A stretch of DNA of 64,000 nt from Streptomyces hyderabadensis (GTDB lineage: Bacteria > Actinomycetota > Actinomycetes > Streptomycetales > Streptomycetaceae): assembly GCF_020404845.1 (NCBI RefSeq), contig NZ_JAIOJZ010000042.1, forward strand, positions 1 through 64,000, read 5' to 3'. The stretch's first letter is position 1. The number at the start of each line of letters is the position of its first letter. The translations under genes and the position numbers were made by a program. The notes below the pieces were generated by a model, which was not told where the DNA came from, did no database searches, and was given only the letters and a program-made list of their open reading frames with translations. This document shows, one piece after another, positions 35,537 to 43,640 of this stretch.

Positions 35537-35911
35537 ATGGCCAACCTGGAGACCTCGCTCAAGGAATGCCTCAGCTCCATCGACGGTGCCACCGCCGTCG
35601 CGCTGGTCGACTACACCAGCGGCATGGCGCTCGGCACCCTGGGCGGCGGCAAGGACTTCAACCTGGAGGTCGCCGCCGCGGGCAACACCGACGTGGTGCG
35701 GTCCAAACTGCGCACCATGGAGCACCTCGGTCTGAAGGACGAGATCGAGGACATCCTGATCACCCTGAGCAGCCAGTACCACATGATCCGGCTGCTCAAG
35801 GGCCGCGGCGGCAACGGGTTGTTCCTCTACCTGGTGCTGGACGCGGGCCGCGCCAACCTGGCGATGGCCCGCCACCAGCTGCGCCGCATCGAGAACGAAC
35901 TGGAGGTCTGA
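35537..35911 (+). CDS. Roadblock/LC7-like small protein B
   Basis: A 124-residue protein, MANLETSLKECLSSIDGATA, LVDYTSGMALGTLGG, DILITLSSQYHMIRLLKG, then FLYLVLDAGRANLAMARHQL. It is a clear paralogue of the first gene of this cluster (33728), with the same helix and strand order. No catalytic motif is visible. Strong GGAAAGGAA ribosome site before ATG 35537. It is the last gene before a perfect terminator hairpin, so it closes a four-gene unit. Confidence 0.68.
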   Translation: MANLETSLKECLSSIDGATAVALVDYTSGMALGTLGGGKDFNLEVAAAGNTDVVRSKLRTMEHLGLKDEIEDILITLSSQYHMIRLLKGRGGNGLFLYLVLDAGRANLAMARHQLRRIENELEV

Positions 35912-35921
35912 GCCCGCCCGT

Positions 35922-35956
35922 CCGTTCGCCCCGCGCGGACCGCGCGGGGCGAACGG
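35922..35956 (+). terminator. Terminator hairpin after the roadblock cluster
   Basis: A 35-base near-perfect palindrome, CCGTTCGCCCCGCGCGG pairing with CCGCGCGGGGCGAACGG. It separates the cluster from the convergent ferredoxin reductase gene and can serve both. Confidence 0.85.
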
Positions 35957-35978
35957 CGCGAACGGATCACGCGTCGGC

Positions 35979-37343
35979 TCAGGCGCCGCTCTCGCGGAGC
36001 ATGTCCTCGCGCTCGACGTACTTCACGCGCTCCCGGCCCTGCGGCTCGCCCTGCGCCTTCTCCGCGGCGTCGAGCTTGTACCAGCCGTCCCAGGTCGTGT
36101 AGCGGATGTTCCGCTCGGCGAGGAAGGCGTCCACCGCCTCCGGAGCGGGCGAGGCGGGCGTCTGGAGGCGGCCGCCCGCGTAGTCGTCCAGCAGGTTGGC
36201 CACCGTCTCGTTGGCGTCGCCCTTGGTGTGGCCGATCAGACCGATCGGGCCGCGCCGGATCCAGCCGGTGACGTACGTCGACTGCAGGTGCTCACCGGAC
36301 TCCTGGACGACCCGGCCGCCCACGTCCGGCACCGTGCCCGTCTCGAGGTCCCAGGGCAGCTTGGGCAGCTGGTCGGACAGGTAGCCGACGGCCCGGTAGA
36401 CCGCCTGGACGTCCCAGTCCTTGAACTCGCCGGTGCCCTTGACGTTGCCCGTGCCGTCCAGCGCGGTGCGCTCGGTGCGCAGGCCGACCACCTTGCCGTC
36501 CTCGCCGAGGATCTCCGCGGGCGACTCGAAGAAGTGCAGGAAGAGCTTGTGCGGGCGGTCGCCGACGTCCCGGATCGCCCAGTTCTCCAGCGTCTTGGCG
36601 ACCATGTCGGCCTGCTTGTTGCCGCGCCGGGTCGCGATCGAGCCCTCGTCGTAGTCGATGTCCTCGGGGTCGACGATCACCTCGATGTTGGGGGAGTGGT
36701 CCAGCTCCCGCAGCTCCATCGGGCTGAACTTCGCCTGCGCCGGGCCGCGGCGGCCGAAGACGTGGACCTCCAGCGCCTTGTTGGCCTTCAGGCCCTCGTA
36801 CACGTTCGGCGGGATCTCGGTCGGCAGCAGCTCGTCCGCGGTCTTGGCGAGCACCCGGGCGATGTCCAGGGCGACGTTGCCGACACCGAGGACGGCGACC
36901 TTCTCGGCCTCCAGCGGCCAGGTGCGCGGGAAGTCGGGGTGGCCGTCGTACCAGGCGACGAAGTCGGCCGCACCGTACGAGCCGTCGAGGTCGATGCCGG
37001 GGAGGGACAGCGCCCGGTCCGCCGTGGCGCCGGTGGCGAAGATCACACCGTCGTAGAAGGCGCGCAGATCGTCCAGGCTCACGTCGGTGGGGTAGTTGAC
37101 GTTGCCGAAGAGGCGGATCTGCGGCTTGTCGAGCACCTGGTGCAGGGCGGTGATGATGCCCTTGATCCGCGGGTGGTCGGGCGCGACGCCGTAACGGATG
37201 AGTCCGAACGGGGCGGGCATGCGCTCGAAGATGTCGATGGAAACACCGGGGTCGGCGGCCACTTCGGACTTGAGCAGGGCGTCGGCGGCGTAGATCCCGG
37301 CCGGGCCGGATCCGACGATGGCTACCCGCAGAGGGCGGGGCAT
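35979..37343 (-). CDS. Ferredoxin/flavodoxin-NADP+ reductase (FprA-type)
   Basis: A 454-residue adrenodoxin reductase-like flavoprotein: FAD motif VAIVGSGPAGIYAADALL at 7-24, FGLIRYGVAPDHPRIKG, NADP-binding VAVLGVGNVALDIARVL and GWIRRGPIGLIGHTK near the C-terminus. It matches mycobacterial FprA, which shuttles electrons between NADPH and ferredoxins that serve cytochromes P450 or Fe-S assembly. The ATG at 37343 is conserved. An iron-box-like inverted repeat lies about 45 bases upstream, so iron-dependent control is plausible. Confidence 0.9.
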   Translation of the reverse strand: MPRPLRVAIVGSGPAGIYAADALLKSEVAADPGVSIDIFERMPAPFGLIRYGVAPDHPRIKGIITALHQVLDKPQIRLFGNVNYPTDVSLDDLRAFYDGVIFATGATADRALSLPGIDLDGSYGAADFVAWYDGHPDFPRTWPLEAEKVAVLGVGNVALDIARVLAKTADELLPTEIPPNVYEGLKANKALEVHVFGRRGPAQAKFSPMELRELDHSPNIEVIVDPEDIDYDEGSIATRRGNKQADMVAKTLENWAIRDVGDRPHKLFLHFFESPAEILGEDGKVVGLRTERTALDGTGNVKGTGEFKDWDVQAVYRAVGYLSDQLPKLPWDLETGTVPDVGGRVVQESGEHLQSTYVTGWIRRGPIGLIGHTKGDANETVANLLDDYAGGRLQTPASPAPEAVDAFLAERNIRYTTWDGWYKLDAAEKAQGEPQGRERVKYVEREDMLRESGA

Positions 37344-37385
37344 GTTCAGGTTCCCTTCGAGCGGTGACAGATCGACTCTTCGGGA

Positions 37386-37409
37386 AGCCTAAGCTAAGGC
37401 AAGCCTAAG
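37386..37409. promoter_or_regulatory. Iron-box-like (DtxR/DmdR-type) site
   Basis: On the reductase strand the sequence reads CTTAGGCTTGCCTTAGCTTA and continues GGCTT, with CTAAGGC-AA-GCCTAAG as an inverted core (one mismatch). It resembles TTAGG(T)TAGSCTAACCTAA sites of DtxR/IdeR-family iron repressors. Confidence 0.5.
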
Positions 37410-37429
37410 TCGGTACGCGGGTCCGGTCT

Positions 37430-37461
37430 ATGAGGTCATAAGGACACCTTATGGGATCTCA
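37430..37461. promoter_or_regulatory. Nested dyad upstream of the MFS gene
   Basis: A perfect ATAAGG-ACA-CCTTAT repeat (37438-37452) lies within outer arms ATGAG (37430-37434) and CTCAT (37457-37461). It is strikingly A/T-rich for this genome and stands 124 bases before the MFS start, a likely operator for one or both divergent genes. Confidence 0.5.
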
Positions 37462-37584
37462 TGGTTCTGGTTTGGGGGGCCGGGCGGGCGTCCCGCCGGG
37501 CGCGGGTTTGAAGCCCTGGCCACGGGTGACGCAGGCGTGGGGACCGAGTGGTGTGTCCCGTGCCGACTCGCGAGGGGAGCCCGT

Positions 37585-39054
37585 GTGCAGCGTCCGGACG
37601 ACAGCTTGGACCCCAACCGCTGGCGGGCCCTGTGGGTGACCCTGGTCGCCGGTTTCATGACCCTGCTGGACGTCACGATCGTCGCCGTGGCCCTGCCCTC
37701 CATGCAGCGGGGGCTGCACACCTCACCGGCCTCCGTGCAGTGGGTCGTCTCCGGCTACGCGCTCGCCTTCGCCCTCACCCTGGTGACCGCGGGCCGGGTC
37801 GGCGACGCGTTCGGCAGGCGCCGGGTCTTCCTCGCCGCCCTGGCCGCCTTCGTGCTCTGCAGCGCCGCGGCGGGGGCCGCGCCCGGCATCGGACTGCTGG
37901 TGGCCGCCCGGCTCGCCCAGGGCGTCGCCGCGGGCAGCATCGCGCCGCAGAACTCGGCACTGATCCAGCAGTTGTTCCGGGGCGCGGAACGGGGGCGCGC
38001 CTTCGGGCTGTTCGGCGCCACCGTGGGCGTCTCCAGCGCCGTGGGACCCGTCGTCGGCGGTCTGATCCTGGCCCTGGCGGGCCCCGAGGGCTGGCGGTGG
38101 ATCTTCTACGTGAACGTGCCGGTCGGCCTGGTCGCCCTGTTCCTCGGCTTCCGCCTGCTGCCCCGGGTGGAGCCCGGCGGCCGGGGGCGGCTCGACCCCG
38201 TGGGCGTGGCGCTCCTGGGCGCGGGCATCCTGGCGCTGATGCTGCCGCTGGTCCTCGCCGAGGGCGGCGGCCTGACCGAGGTGTGGTGGCTGTTCCCGGC
38301 GGGGGCGCTGGTGCTCGTCGCCTTCGCGCGGTGGGAGCGCCGGGTCGCCCGGCGGGGCGGTCAGCCGCTCCTGGAGCCGGGACTGCTCACCGAGACCCGC
38401 GGCTACGCCACCGGCGCGGGTCTGGGCGCCCTGTACTTCGTGGGGTTCAGCGGCGTGTGGCTCGTCTTCGCGCTCTTCTTCCAGAACGGCCTGGGCTACT
38501 CACCCCTGATGTCCGGCCTGGCGGTGACCCCGTTCGCCGCCGGTTCGGCCGTCGCCGCCGCCGTGGCGGGCCGGCTGGTGGAACGGCTGGGGCGGCTGCT
38601 GACCGTGTGGGGACTGGTCGCCGTCATGGTGGGGCTGGGTGCCACCGCGCTGCTGCTCTGGCTCGCGCCCTCCGGCCCGGCCCCCTGGCTCGCCGCCCCG
38701 GCGCTGCTGCTCGGCGGACTCGGCAGCGGCTGTGTGATCTCCCCGAACATCACCATGACGCTGCGCGACGTGCCGGTGCGGATGGCCGGGGCCGCCGGGG
38801 GAGCCCTGCAGACGGGCCAGCGGCTGGGCGGCGCCGTGGGTACCGCCGCGCTGCCGGGACTCTTCTACCTGACGCTGAACGCCACCCACGACGACTACCA
38901 CGAGGCCGTCGCCCTGTCGGTGGGCACCGGCGTCGCCGCCATGCTGTGCGCGCTGACCGTCGCGGTCCGCGACTGGCACCGGGACCGCCCCGGCGACGAC
39001 CGGACCTGCCCGCCGGAGACGTCCCACAGCCACACCCACGCCGGCCAGAACTGA
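37585..39054 (+). CDS. MFS multidrug exporter, DHA2 (14-TM) family
   Basis: A 489-residue transporter with 14 hydrophobic helices. Motif A appears as GRVGDAFGRRRVF, and LDVTIVAVALPSMQ in helix 1 and SAVGPVVGGLI (motif C) in helix 5 are typical of drug:proton antiporters. It would export toxic compounds or the cell's own metabolites. GTG 37585 is preferred (GAGGGGAGC 5 bases upstream) over an earlier ATG at 37537. No TetR/MarR gene is adjacent, but a palindromic dyad is. Confidence 0.88.
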   Translation: MQRPDDSLDPNRWRALWVTLVAGFMTLLDVTIVAVALPSMQRGLHTSPASVQWVVSGYALAFALTLVTAGRVGDAFGRRRVFLAALAAFVLCSAAAGAAPGIGLLVAARLAQGVAAGSIAPQNSALIQQLFRGAERGRAFGLFGATVGVSSAVGPVVGGLILALAGPEGWRWIFYVNVPVGLVALFLGFRLLPRVEPGGRGRLDPVGVALLGAGILALMLPLVLAEGGGLTEVWWLFPAGALVLVAFARWERRVARRGGQPLLEPGLLTETRGYATGAGLGALYFVGFSGVWLVFALFFQNGLGYSPLMSGLAVTPFAAGSAVAAAVAGRLVERLGRLLTVWGLVAVMVGLGATALLLWLAPSGPAPWLAAPALLLGGLGSGCVISPNITMTLRDVPVRMAGAAGGALQTGQRLGGAVGTAALPGLFYLTLNATHDDYHEAVALSVGTGVAAMLCALTVAVRDWHRDRPGDDRTCPPETSHSHTHAGQN

Positions 39055-39079
39055 CCGCCGCTCGCGCGTCCGGTGGCGC

Positions 39080-39226
39080 TCAGCGGCGCTTGCCGAACCT
39101 GCGCAGCATCTCCTGGGCCTGTGCGCGGCGGCGCGGGTCCGCGGCGGCCCTGCGCACCTGCTCGGCCGCCCGGCGCCCCTGCGGGCTGCGCGCGAACCGC
39201 TTGATCCGGTCCAGTACTCCGGCCAT
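39080..39226 (-). CDS. Very small basic helical protein
   Basis: A 48-residue peptide, MAGVLDRIKRFARSPQGRRA and RRAQAQEMLRRFGKRR at the end, rich in Arg and Gln and predicted as amphipathic helix. A good ribosome site (GGAGGAA, 6 bases before the ATG at 39226) supports translation. Similar short proteins occur in streptomycetes without known function. It may bind nucleic acid or membrane (inference). Confidence 0.65.
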   Translation of the reverse strand: MAGVLDRIKRFARSPQGRRAAEQVRRAAADPRRRAQAQEMLRRFGKRR

Positions 39227-39379
39227 GACGTTCCTCCGAGTTGACGACGGACCTGCCTTGCCCGTGCTCGTACCCGGCGTCCGGCCCGGCACCCCTGCCC
39301 GCGGTCCGCGCGTTTGGGCCCGCCGCACGGGGGACCCGCCGGGCAGGACATGCAACCGAACGCCGAGAGGTGAGCCACC

Positions 39380-39553
39380 GTGGCCGGCAACCAGAAGTCC
39401 AAGGGGAAGATGGAACAGGCCAAGGGGAAGGCCAAGGAAGCGGCCGGCCGGGCCGTCGGCAACGAGAGGATGACGGCCGAGGGCCGCGCCGAGCGGTCCA
39501 AGGGCGACGCCCGGCAGGCCAAGGAGAAGGGCAAGGACGCGTTCCGGCACTGA
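39380..39553 (+). CDS. CsbD-like small stress protein
   Basis: A 57-residue protein, nearly all Lys/Gln/Ala/Gly/Glu/Arg (QKSKGKMEQAKGKAKEAAGR, then AERSKGDARQAKEKGKDAF). This is the CsbD family pattern of unstructured general-stress proteins made under sigma-B-type control in Gram-positives. GTG 39380 follows GAGAGGTGA. A perfect hairpin terminates it 24 bases after the stop. Confidence 0.85.
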   Translation: MAGNQKSKGKMEQAKGKAKEAAGRAVGNERMTAEGRAERSKGDARQAKEKGKDAFRH

Positions 39554-39576
39554 CCGGAACACGCAACCGGCGGCAC

Positions 39577-39618
39577 ACGGGCCGCGGAACCCGGCGTACG
39601 GCCGGTTCCGCGGCCCGT
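39577..39618 (+). terminator. Perfect 15-bp terminator hairpin
   Basis: ACGGGCCGCGGAACC (39577-39591) pairs with GGTTCCGCGGCCCGT (39604-39618) around 12 bases. It lies between the CsbD-like gene and the convergent chitosanase. Confidence 0.85.
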
Positions 39619-39647
39619 TCCCGCAGGGGCGGAGCCCGGGGACCGGG

Positions 39648-40490
39648 TCAGCCGATGTGGTAGGCGTCCCCGTACACGTGCCAGTCCAGCGGCGGCTCCA
39701 GGTCGAGGTTGCCCTCGTCCAGGAAGACGCGCTGCGCCGTGTCCACCCGGCTGGTGTCGCTGTGCGCCTCCTCCTGCTTCATGGCCCACACCCGCTCGTC
39801 GAGGAAGGCGTGCAGGTAGGCGACCTCGTCGCCGCCCCGGGCCGGCGGGCGGGCCCGGCCGAGGGCGCGCTCGCGGATGCTGCCGAAACCGAGGTCGCCG
39901 CCGTCGCCGTGCATCACCATCGCGTCGTAGTACGCGAACTGCCCCAGCGTGCGCAGCCCGTCCTCCTTGCCGCGCCGCACGGCCGGGTCGAAGTACACCC
40001 GGTCGCGCTCGTCGTCCTGCGCCCGGCGGAACTCCGGGTCCGCGTCGGCGGCCTGGCGCCAGTCGTCCGGGAAGCCGGGGTCGAGGCCCTCGTGCGAGTC
40101 GGAGCCGTCCACCCGGCGCAGCGCCGGCAGATAGGGCGCGAGGAGGTTCCCGGGACTGCGCCGGGCGTACAGCTCCACCAGGTCGAGCATGTCGCCGGTG
40201 CCGGAGCAGAAGCCGATGATGCCGGCGGTGTAGCCGCGGCCGTCACCGATGTCCTCGATGTACCGGTACTGCGCCTTCCAGTCGAGCGAGGAGTTCTCCG
40301 CGCTCGACACCAGCTGCATGGCGATCTCCTTCTTCGCCGGGTCGTCGAGACCCGTCGCGCGCGCGGACCGTGCCGCGGCCCGCGAGGGGGTGAGCAGGGG
40401 GACTGTCGCCAGGGACGCGCATGCCATGGCGAGCACGGTACGGCGCGAGGGGCCTGCGGGGCGCGCCGGGTCGGGGAAGGGGTGCCTCAC
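39648..40490 (-). CDS. csn: Secreted chitosanase, GH46
   Basis: A 280-residue glycoside hydrolase family 46 enzyme, very similar in layout to the Streptomyces N174 chitosanase: KKEIAMQLVSSAENSSLDWK, YIEDIGDGRGYTAGIIGFCS and DERDRVYFDPAV. Catalytic acid Glu65 and Asp83 keep the 18-residue spacing of Glu22/Asp40 in the known enzyme. A twin-arginine signal (SRRTVLAM) ends near Ala40, so Tat export is likely. GTG 40490 is behind GGAGATCC. The enzyme cuts chitosan in soil fungi and is induced by its products; a palindromic operator lies upstream. Confidence 0.93.
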   Translation of the reverse strand: MRHPFPDPARPAGPSRRTVLAMACASLATVPLLTPSRAAARSARATGLDDPAKKEIAMQLVSSAENSSLDWKAQYRYIEDIGDGRGYTAGIIGFCSGTGDMLDLVELYARRSPGNLLAPYLPALRRVDGSDSHEGLDPGFPDDWRQAADADPEFRRAQDDERDRVYFDPAVRRGKEDGLRTLGQFAYYDAMVMHGDGGDLGFGSIRERALGRARPPARGGDEVAYLHAFLDERVWAMKQEEAHSDTSRVDTAQRVFLDEGNLDLEPPLDWHVYGDAYHIG

Positions 40491-40538
40491 GGGATCTCCA
40501 GGGGTGAGGGAGTGGGGGGATGGGAGTGCGGGCACTGA

Positions 40539-40553
40539 TAGGAAAGTTTCCTA
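40539..40553. promoter_or_regulatory. Perfect palindrome TAGGAAA-G-TTTCCTA (CsnR-type operator)
   Basis: A 7-1-7 palindrome 49 bases before the chitosanase start codon. Streptomyces chitosanase genes are known to be repressed by the ROK-family protein CsnR at a palindrome in this position; the exact match to the published box is from memory. Its core on the gene's strand, GAAACTTTC, recurs at the xylanase promoter. Confidence 0.7.
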
Positions 40554-40624
40554 CCAGAAGCTGGGCGTGCCCGGCACCCGTCGTGCACGAGATCGGTACG
40601 GAACGCAGGGCGGCCCCTCGCCCG

Positions 40625-43372
40625 TCAGGGCACCGGCTGCTCCGCCCAGATGACCTTGCCGGCCGGCGTGTAGCGGGTGCCCCAGCGCTCCGCGAGCTGG
40701 GCGACCAGGAACAGTCCGCGCCCGCCCTCGTCCGTCATGGCGGCGTAGCGCAGGTGCGGGGAGGTGCTGCTGCTGTCGAACACCTCGCAGATCAGGCTGC
40801 GGTCGCGGACCACCCGGACGTGGACGGTCTCGCCGCCGTACCGGATCGCGTTGGTGACCAGCTCGCTCAGGATCAGCTCCGTGGTGAACGCCAGTTCGTC
40901 CAGGCCCCACTCGTCCAGCCGCCGGGTCACCTGGGAACGGATCTCGGCGACCGCCGCCGGATCGTTCGGGACGTCCCACTCGGCCACCTGGTCCGGGCCC
41001 AGCATCCGGGTACGGGCGACCAGCAGGGCGATGTCGTCGCCCGGCCGGTCCGGGAGCCGGGCGTCCAGGACGGTCCGGCAGGTCTCCTCCGGCGTCTCGC
41101 CGGCCGTCTCCAGGGCCCGGCGCAGCTGTTCCAGCCCGACGTCGATGTCGTGCGCGCGGTCCTCGACCAGCCCGTCGGTGTACAGCACCAGCCGGCTGCC
41201 CTCCGCCAGCCGCAGCTCCGTCGTCTCGAACGGGAGGCCGCCCAGTCCCAGCGGGGGCCCCGCGGGCACCTCCGGGAACTCCACGGTGCCGTCGGGCCGG
41301 ATCAGGGCCGGCGGCGGATGCCCCGCCCGGGCGAGCACGCAGGAGCCGGCGACCGGGTCGTAGATCGCGTAGAGGCAGGTCGCCCCGGTCACCGGGGCGC
41401 TGCTGTCGTCGGCCGCCTCGTCCTGGTCGATCCGTCCGACCAGCTCGTCCAGCAGCCCCAGCAGTTCGTCGGGCGGCAGGTCGAGGGCGGTGAAGTTGTG
41501 CACCGCCGTGCGCAGCCGGCCCATGGTGGCGGCGGCGTGCAGTCCGTGCCCGACGACGTCGCCGACCACGAGCGCGACCCGGGCCCCGGACAGCGGCAGC
41601 ACGTCGAACCAGTCCCCGCCGACCCCCGCCTGCGCCGGCAGGTAGCGGTAGGCCACGTCCAGTGCGTTCTGCTCGGGCAGCCTGCGGGGCAGCAGACTGC
41701 GCTGCAGGGTCACCGCCATGCTGTGCTCGCGGGTGTAGCGCCGGGCGTTGTCGATGGAGACCGCGGCCCGCGCGACCAGTTCCTCGCCGAGCGCCAGTTC
41801 GTCCTCGTCGAAGGGCTCGGGCTTGACCGAACGCCAGAAACTCACCACCCCGAGCACCAGGGTCCCGGCCCGCAGCGGGACGGTGATCAGCGAGTGGACG
41901 CCGTACTCCACCACCTGTGCGGAGCGCTCGAAGTCCTGGGCCTGCCAGCCGGGGGCCGCGTCGAGGCAGGGCTCCAGGACCGCCCGGCCGGTCCGCAGCG
42001 TGCGGCCCTGCGGGGACGAGTCCACGTAGCGGATGTGCCGGCCCACCGGGTAGAGCGGAACCTCCTCGGTGATGCCGCTGAGCGCGGCTCGGCGCAGCGG
42101 TGTCACGCCGCCGGGCTGGCCGCCGGCCAGCACGGTGTCGAACAGGTCGACGGTGACGTAGTCCGCGAACCGGGGCACGGCCAGCTCGCCCAGCTCCTCG
42201 GCGGTGCGGGTGACGTCCAGACTGGTCCCGATGCCCACCCCGGCCGCGTAGAGGATGTCCAGGCGTTCCCGGGCGGTCTCCGCCCGGCCGGACAGGGCGC
42301 GCAGCTCGGTGGAGTCACGCAGCGTCGCGACGCTGCCGGCCGGGCCGCCCCGCACGTCCGTGGGGCGCAGGTTGATGGCCAGCAACCGGTCCTTGACCAG
42401 GTGCACCTCGTCGGTGGCGGCGTGGCCGGAAACCAGCAGCTCCGCCAGGTCGGAGGGCAGCCCGAGCGCGCCGACGTGCCGGCCCTCGGCGTCGGGGGGC
42501 AGGGCGAGCAGTCGCCGCGCCTCGTCGTTGGCGAGCAGCAGCCTGCCCTCGCCGCCCACGATGAGCACGCCCTCGCGGACGCTGTGCAGGACCGCGTCGT
42601 GGTGTTCGTACATCCGGGTCATCTCGTGCGGCCCCAGGCCGTGCGTCTGCCGCAGCAGGCGACGGCTGACCAGGGCCGTGCCCCCGGTCGCCAGGGCCAG
42701 ACCGACGGCCGCCGCGATCAGCACGAGGGGCAGCTGGCGGTCGGCGACCCCGCCGACGTTCTCGGTCGTGATGCCCGCCGAGACCAGGCCCACGACCGTG
42801 CCGTCGGGGTCCTCGACCGGCACGATGGCCTGGACCAGCGGGCCGATCGTCCCCTCGATCTCCTCGGTCACCGTCCGGCCGGCCAGCGCGGGAGCGATGT
42901 TCCCGACGAACTTCTTGCCGATGCGGTCCGGCTTGGGATGGGTGTAGCGGATCCCCTCGGCGTCGGTGACCACCACGAAGTCCACGTCCGTGGCCTTGCG
43001 CACCGCCTCGGCGCGGGGCTGGAGCACCGCCGTGGGGTCGGGGCCGCGCAGTGCCTGGAGGATGCCGGGGGAGTTGGCGAAGGTCTCGGCCACGGAGGCG
43101 GACCGGTTGCGGGCCTCCACCGTGCTGTCGTGGCGCACCTGGAGCACCAGCGCGACCGCCGCGGCCACCACCAGCAGCAGCACGATGACCACGTTCATCA
43201 CGAAGACCTGGCCCGCCACGCTGCGTCCGGACAGCGCCGAGCGCAGCGCCGAGGCAGGCCGCCTCGCGTCCCCTCCCCGCCGTGACCGGTCCGCGTCCTG
43301 CCGGTGTCGGGCGTGCGGGCCGCCGGGACGACGGGGTGACCGTTCTCCCGATCGACCCATCAGTCGGACCAT
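40625..43372 (-). CDS. Membrane sensor PP2C phosphatase (sCache-PAS-GAF-SpoIIE-HATPase)
   Basis: A 915-residue regulator. Basic N-terminus; membrane helix 54-78; extracellular sensor of the single-Cache/CitA type (80-215, FVVVTDAEGIRYTHPKPDRI, GTVVGLVSAGIT); second helix near 218-240. Then come a PAS domain (265-380), GAF (395-540), SpoIIE-type PP2C phosphatase (560-770, VGDVVGHGLHAAA and RPGDDIALLVA with metal-binding Asp) and a HATPase_c kinase-like domain (790-910). It can dephosphorylate anti-anti-sigma factors and may phosphorylate them too. A STAS protein gene lies 2.2 kb away. ATG 43372 has a weak site; 43360 is an alternative. Confidence 0.88.
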   Translation of the reverse strand: MVRLMGRSGERSPRRPGGPHARHRQDADRSRRGGDARRPASALRSALSGRSVAGQVFVMNVVIVLLLVVAAAVALVLQVRHDSTVEARNRSASVAETFANSPGILQALRGPDPTAVLQPRAEAVRKATDVDFVVVTDAEGIRYTHPKPDRIGKKFVGNIAPALAGRTVTEEIEGTIGPLVQAIVPVEDPDGTVVGLVSAGITTENVGGVADRQLPLVLIAAAVGLALATGGTALVSRRLLRQTHGLGPHEMTRMYEHHDAVLHSVREGVLIVGGEGRLLLANDEARRLLALPPDAEGRHVGALGLPSDLAELLVSGHAATDEVHLVKDRLLAINLRPTDVRGGPAGSVATLRDSTELRALSGRAETARERLDILYAAGVGIGTSLDVTRTAEELGELAVPRFADYVTVDLFDTVLAGGQPGGVTPLRRAALSGITEEVPLYPVGRHIRYVDSSPQGRTLRTGRAVLEPCLDAAPGWQAQDFERSAQVVEYGVHSLITVPLRAGTLVLGVVSFWRSVKPEPFDEDELALGEELVARAAVSIDNARRYTREHSMAVTLQRSLLPRRLPEQNALDVAYRYLPAQAGVGGDWFDVLPLSGARVALVVGDVVGHGLHAAATMGRLRTAVHNFTALDLPPDELLGLLDELVGRIDQDEAADDSSAPVTGATCLYAIYDPVAGSCVLARAGHPPPALIRPDGTVEFPEVPAGPPLGLGGLPFETTELRLAEGSRLVLYTDGLVEDRAHDIDVGLEQLRRALETAGETPEETCRTVLDARLPDRPGDDIALLVARTRMLGPDQVAEWDVPNDPAAVAEIRSQVTRRLDEWGLDELAFTTELILSELVTNAIRYGGETVHVRVVRDRSLICEVFDSSSTSPHLRYAAMTDEGGRGLFLVAQLAERWGTRYTPAGKVIWAEQPVP

Positions 43373-43500
43373 GTGCCCATGTCTACACTGCCGGGCCCGT
43401 CGAGGCGAGGGGCGTTCCCCGTGACCCGTGGGCCCGGCGGGCAGGCGGGGCGTCCTGGTGCGTCCGTCCGGGTGGCGGCGCGAGCGGTGCTGACGGGGCG

Positions 43501-43529
43501 TTGACCCGGCGGGCGGGAGTCCGTAATCT
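43501..43529 (+). promoter_or_regulatory. Promoter of the xylanase gene
   Basis: TTGACC (43501-43506) and TAATCT (43524-43529) are spaced by 17 bases, a good vegetative sigma promoter. The CGAAACTTTCG palindrome follows about 25 bases downstream of the -10. Confidence 0.6.
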
Positions 43530-43554
43530 CCTCCGCGACATTCGGAAATCGTAC

Positions 43555-43565
43555 CGAAACTTTCG
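43555..43565. promoter_or_regulatory. CGAAA-C-TTTCG palindrome (xylanase operator)
   Basis: A perfect 5-1-5 palindrome between the xylanase promoter and start codon. GAAA-N-TTTC repeats of this kind are known upstream of Streptomyces xylanase genes as induction/repression elements. Confidence 0.65.
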
Positions 43566-43640
43566 ATCCTCCTCCGGACGGGTTCGGCGGCTTCCGCCCT
43601 TCCGAACGGCACCGCACACCGATTCAGGGAACGGGATGAC

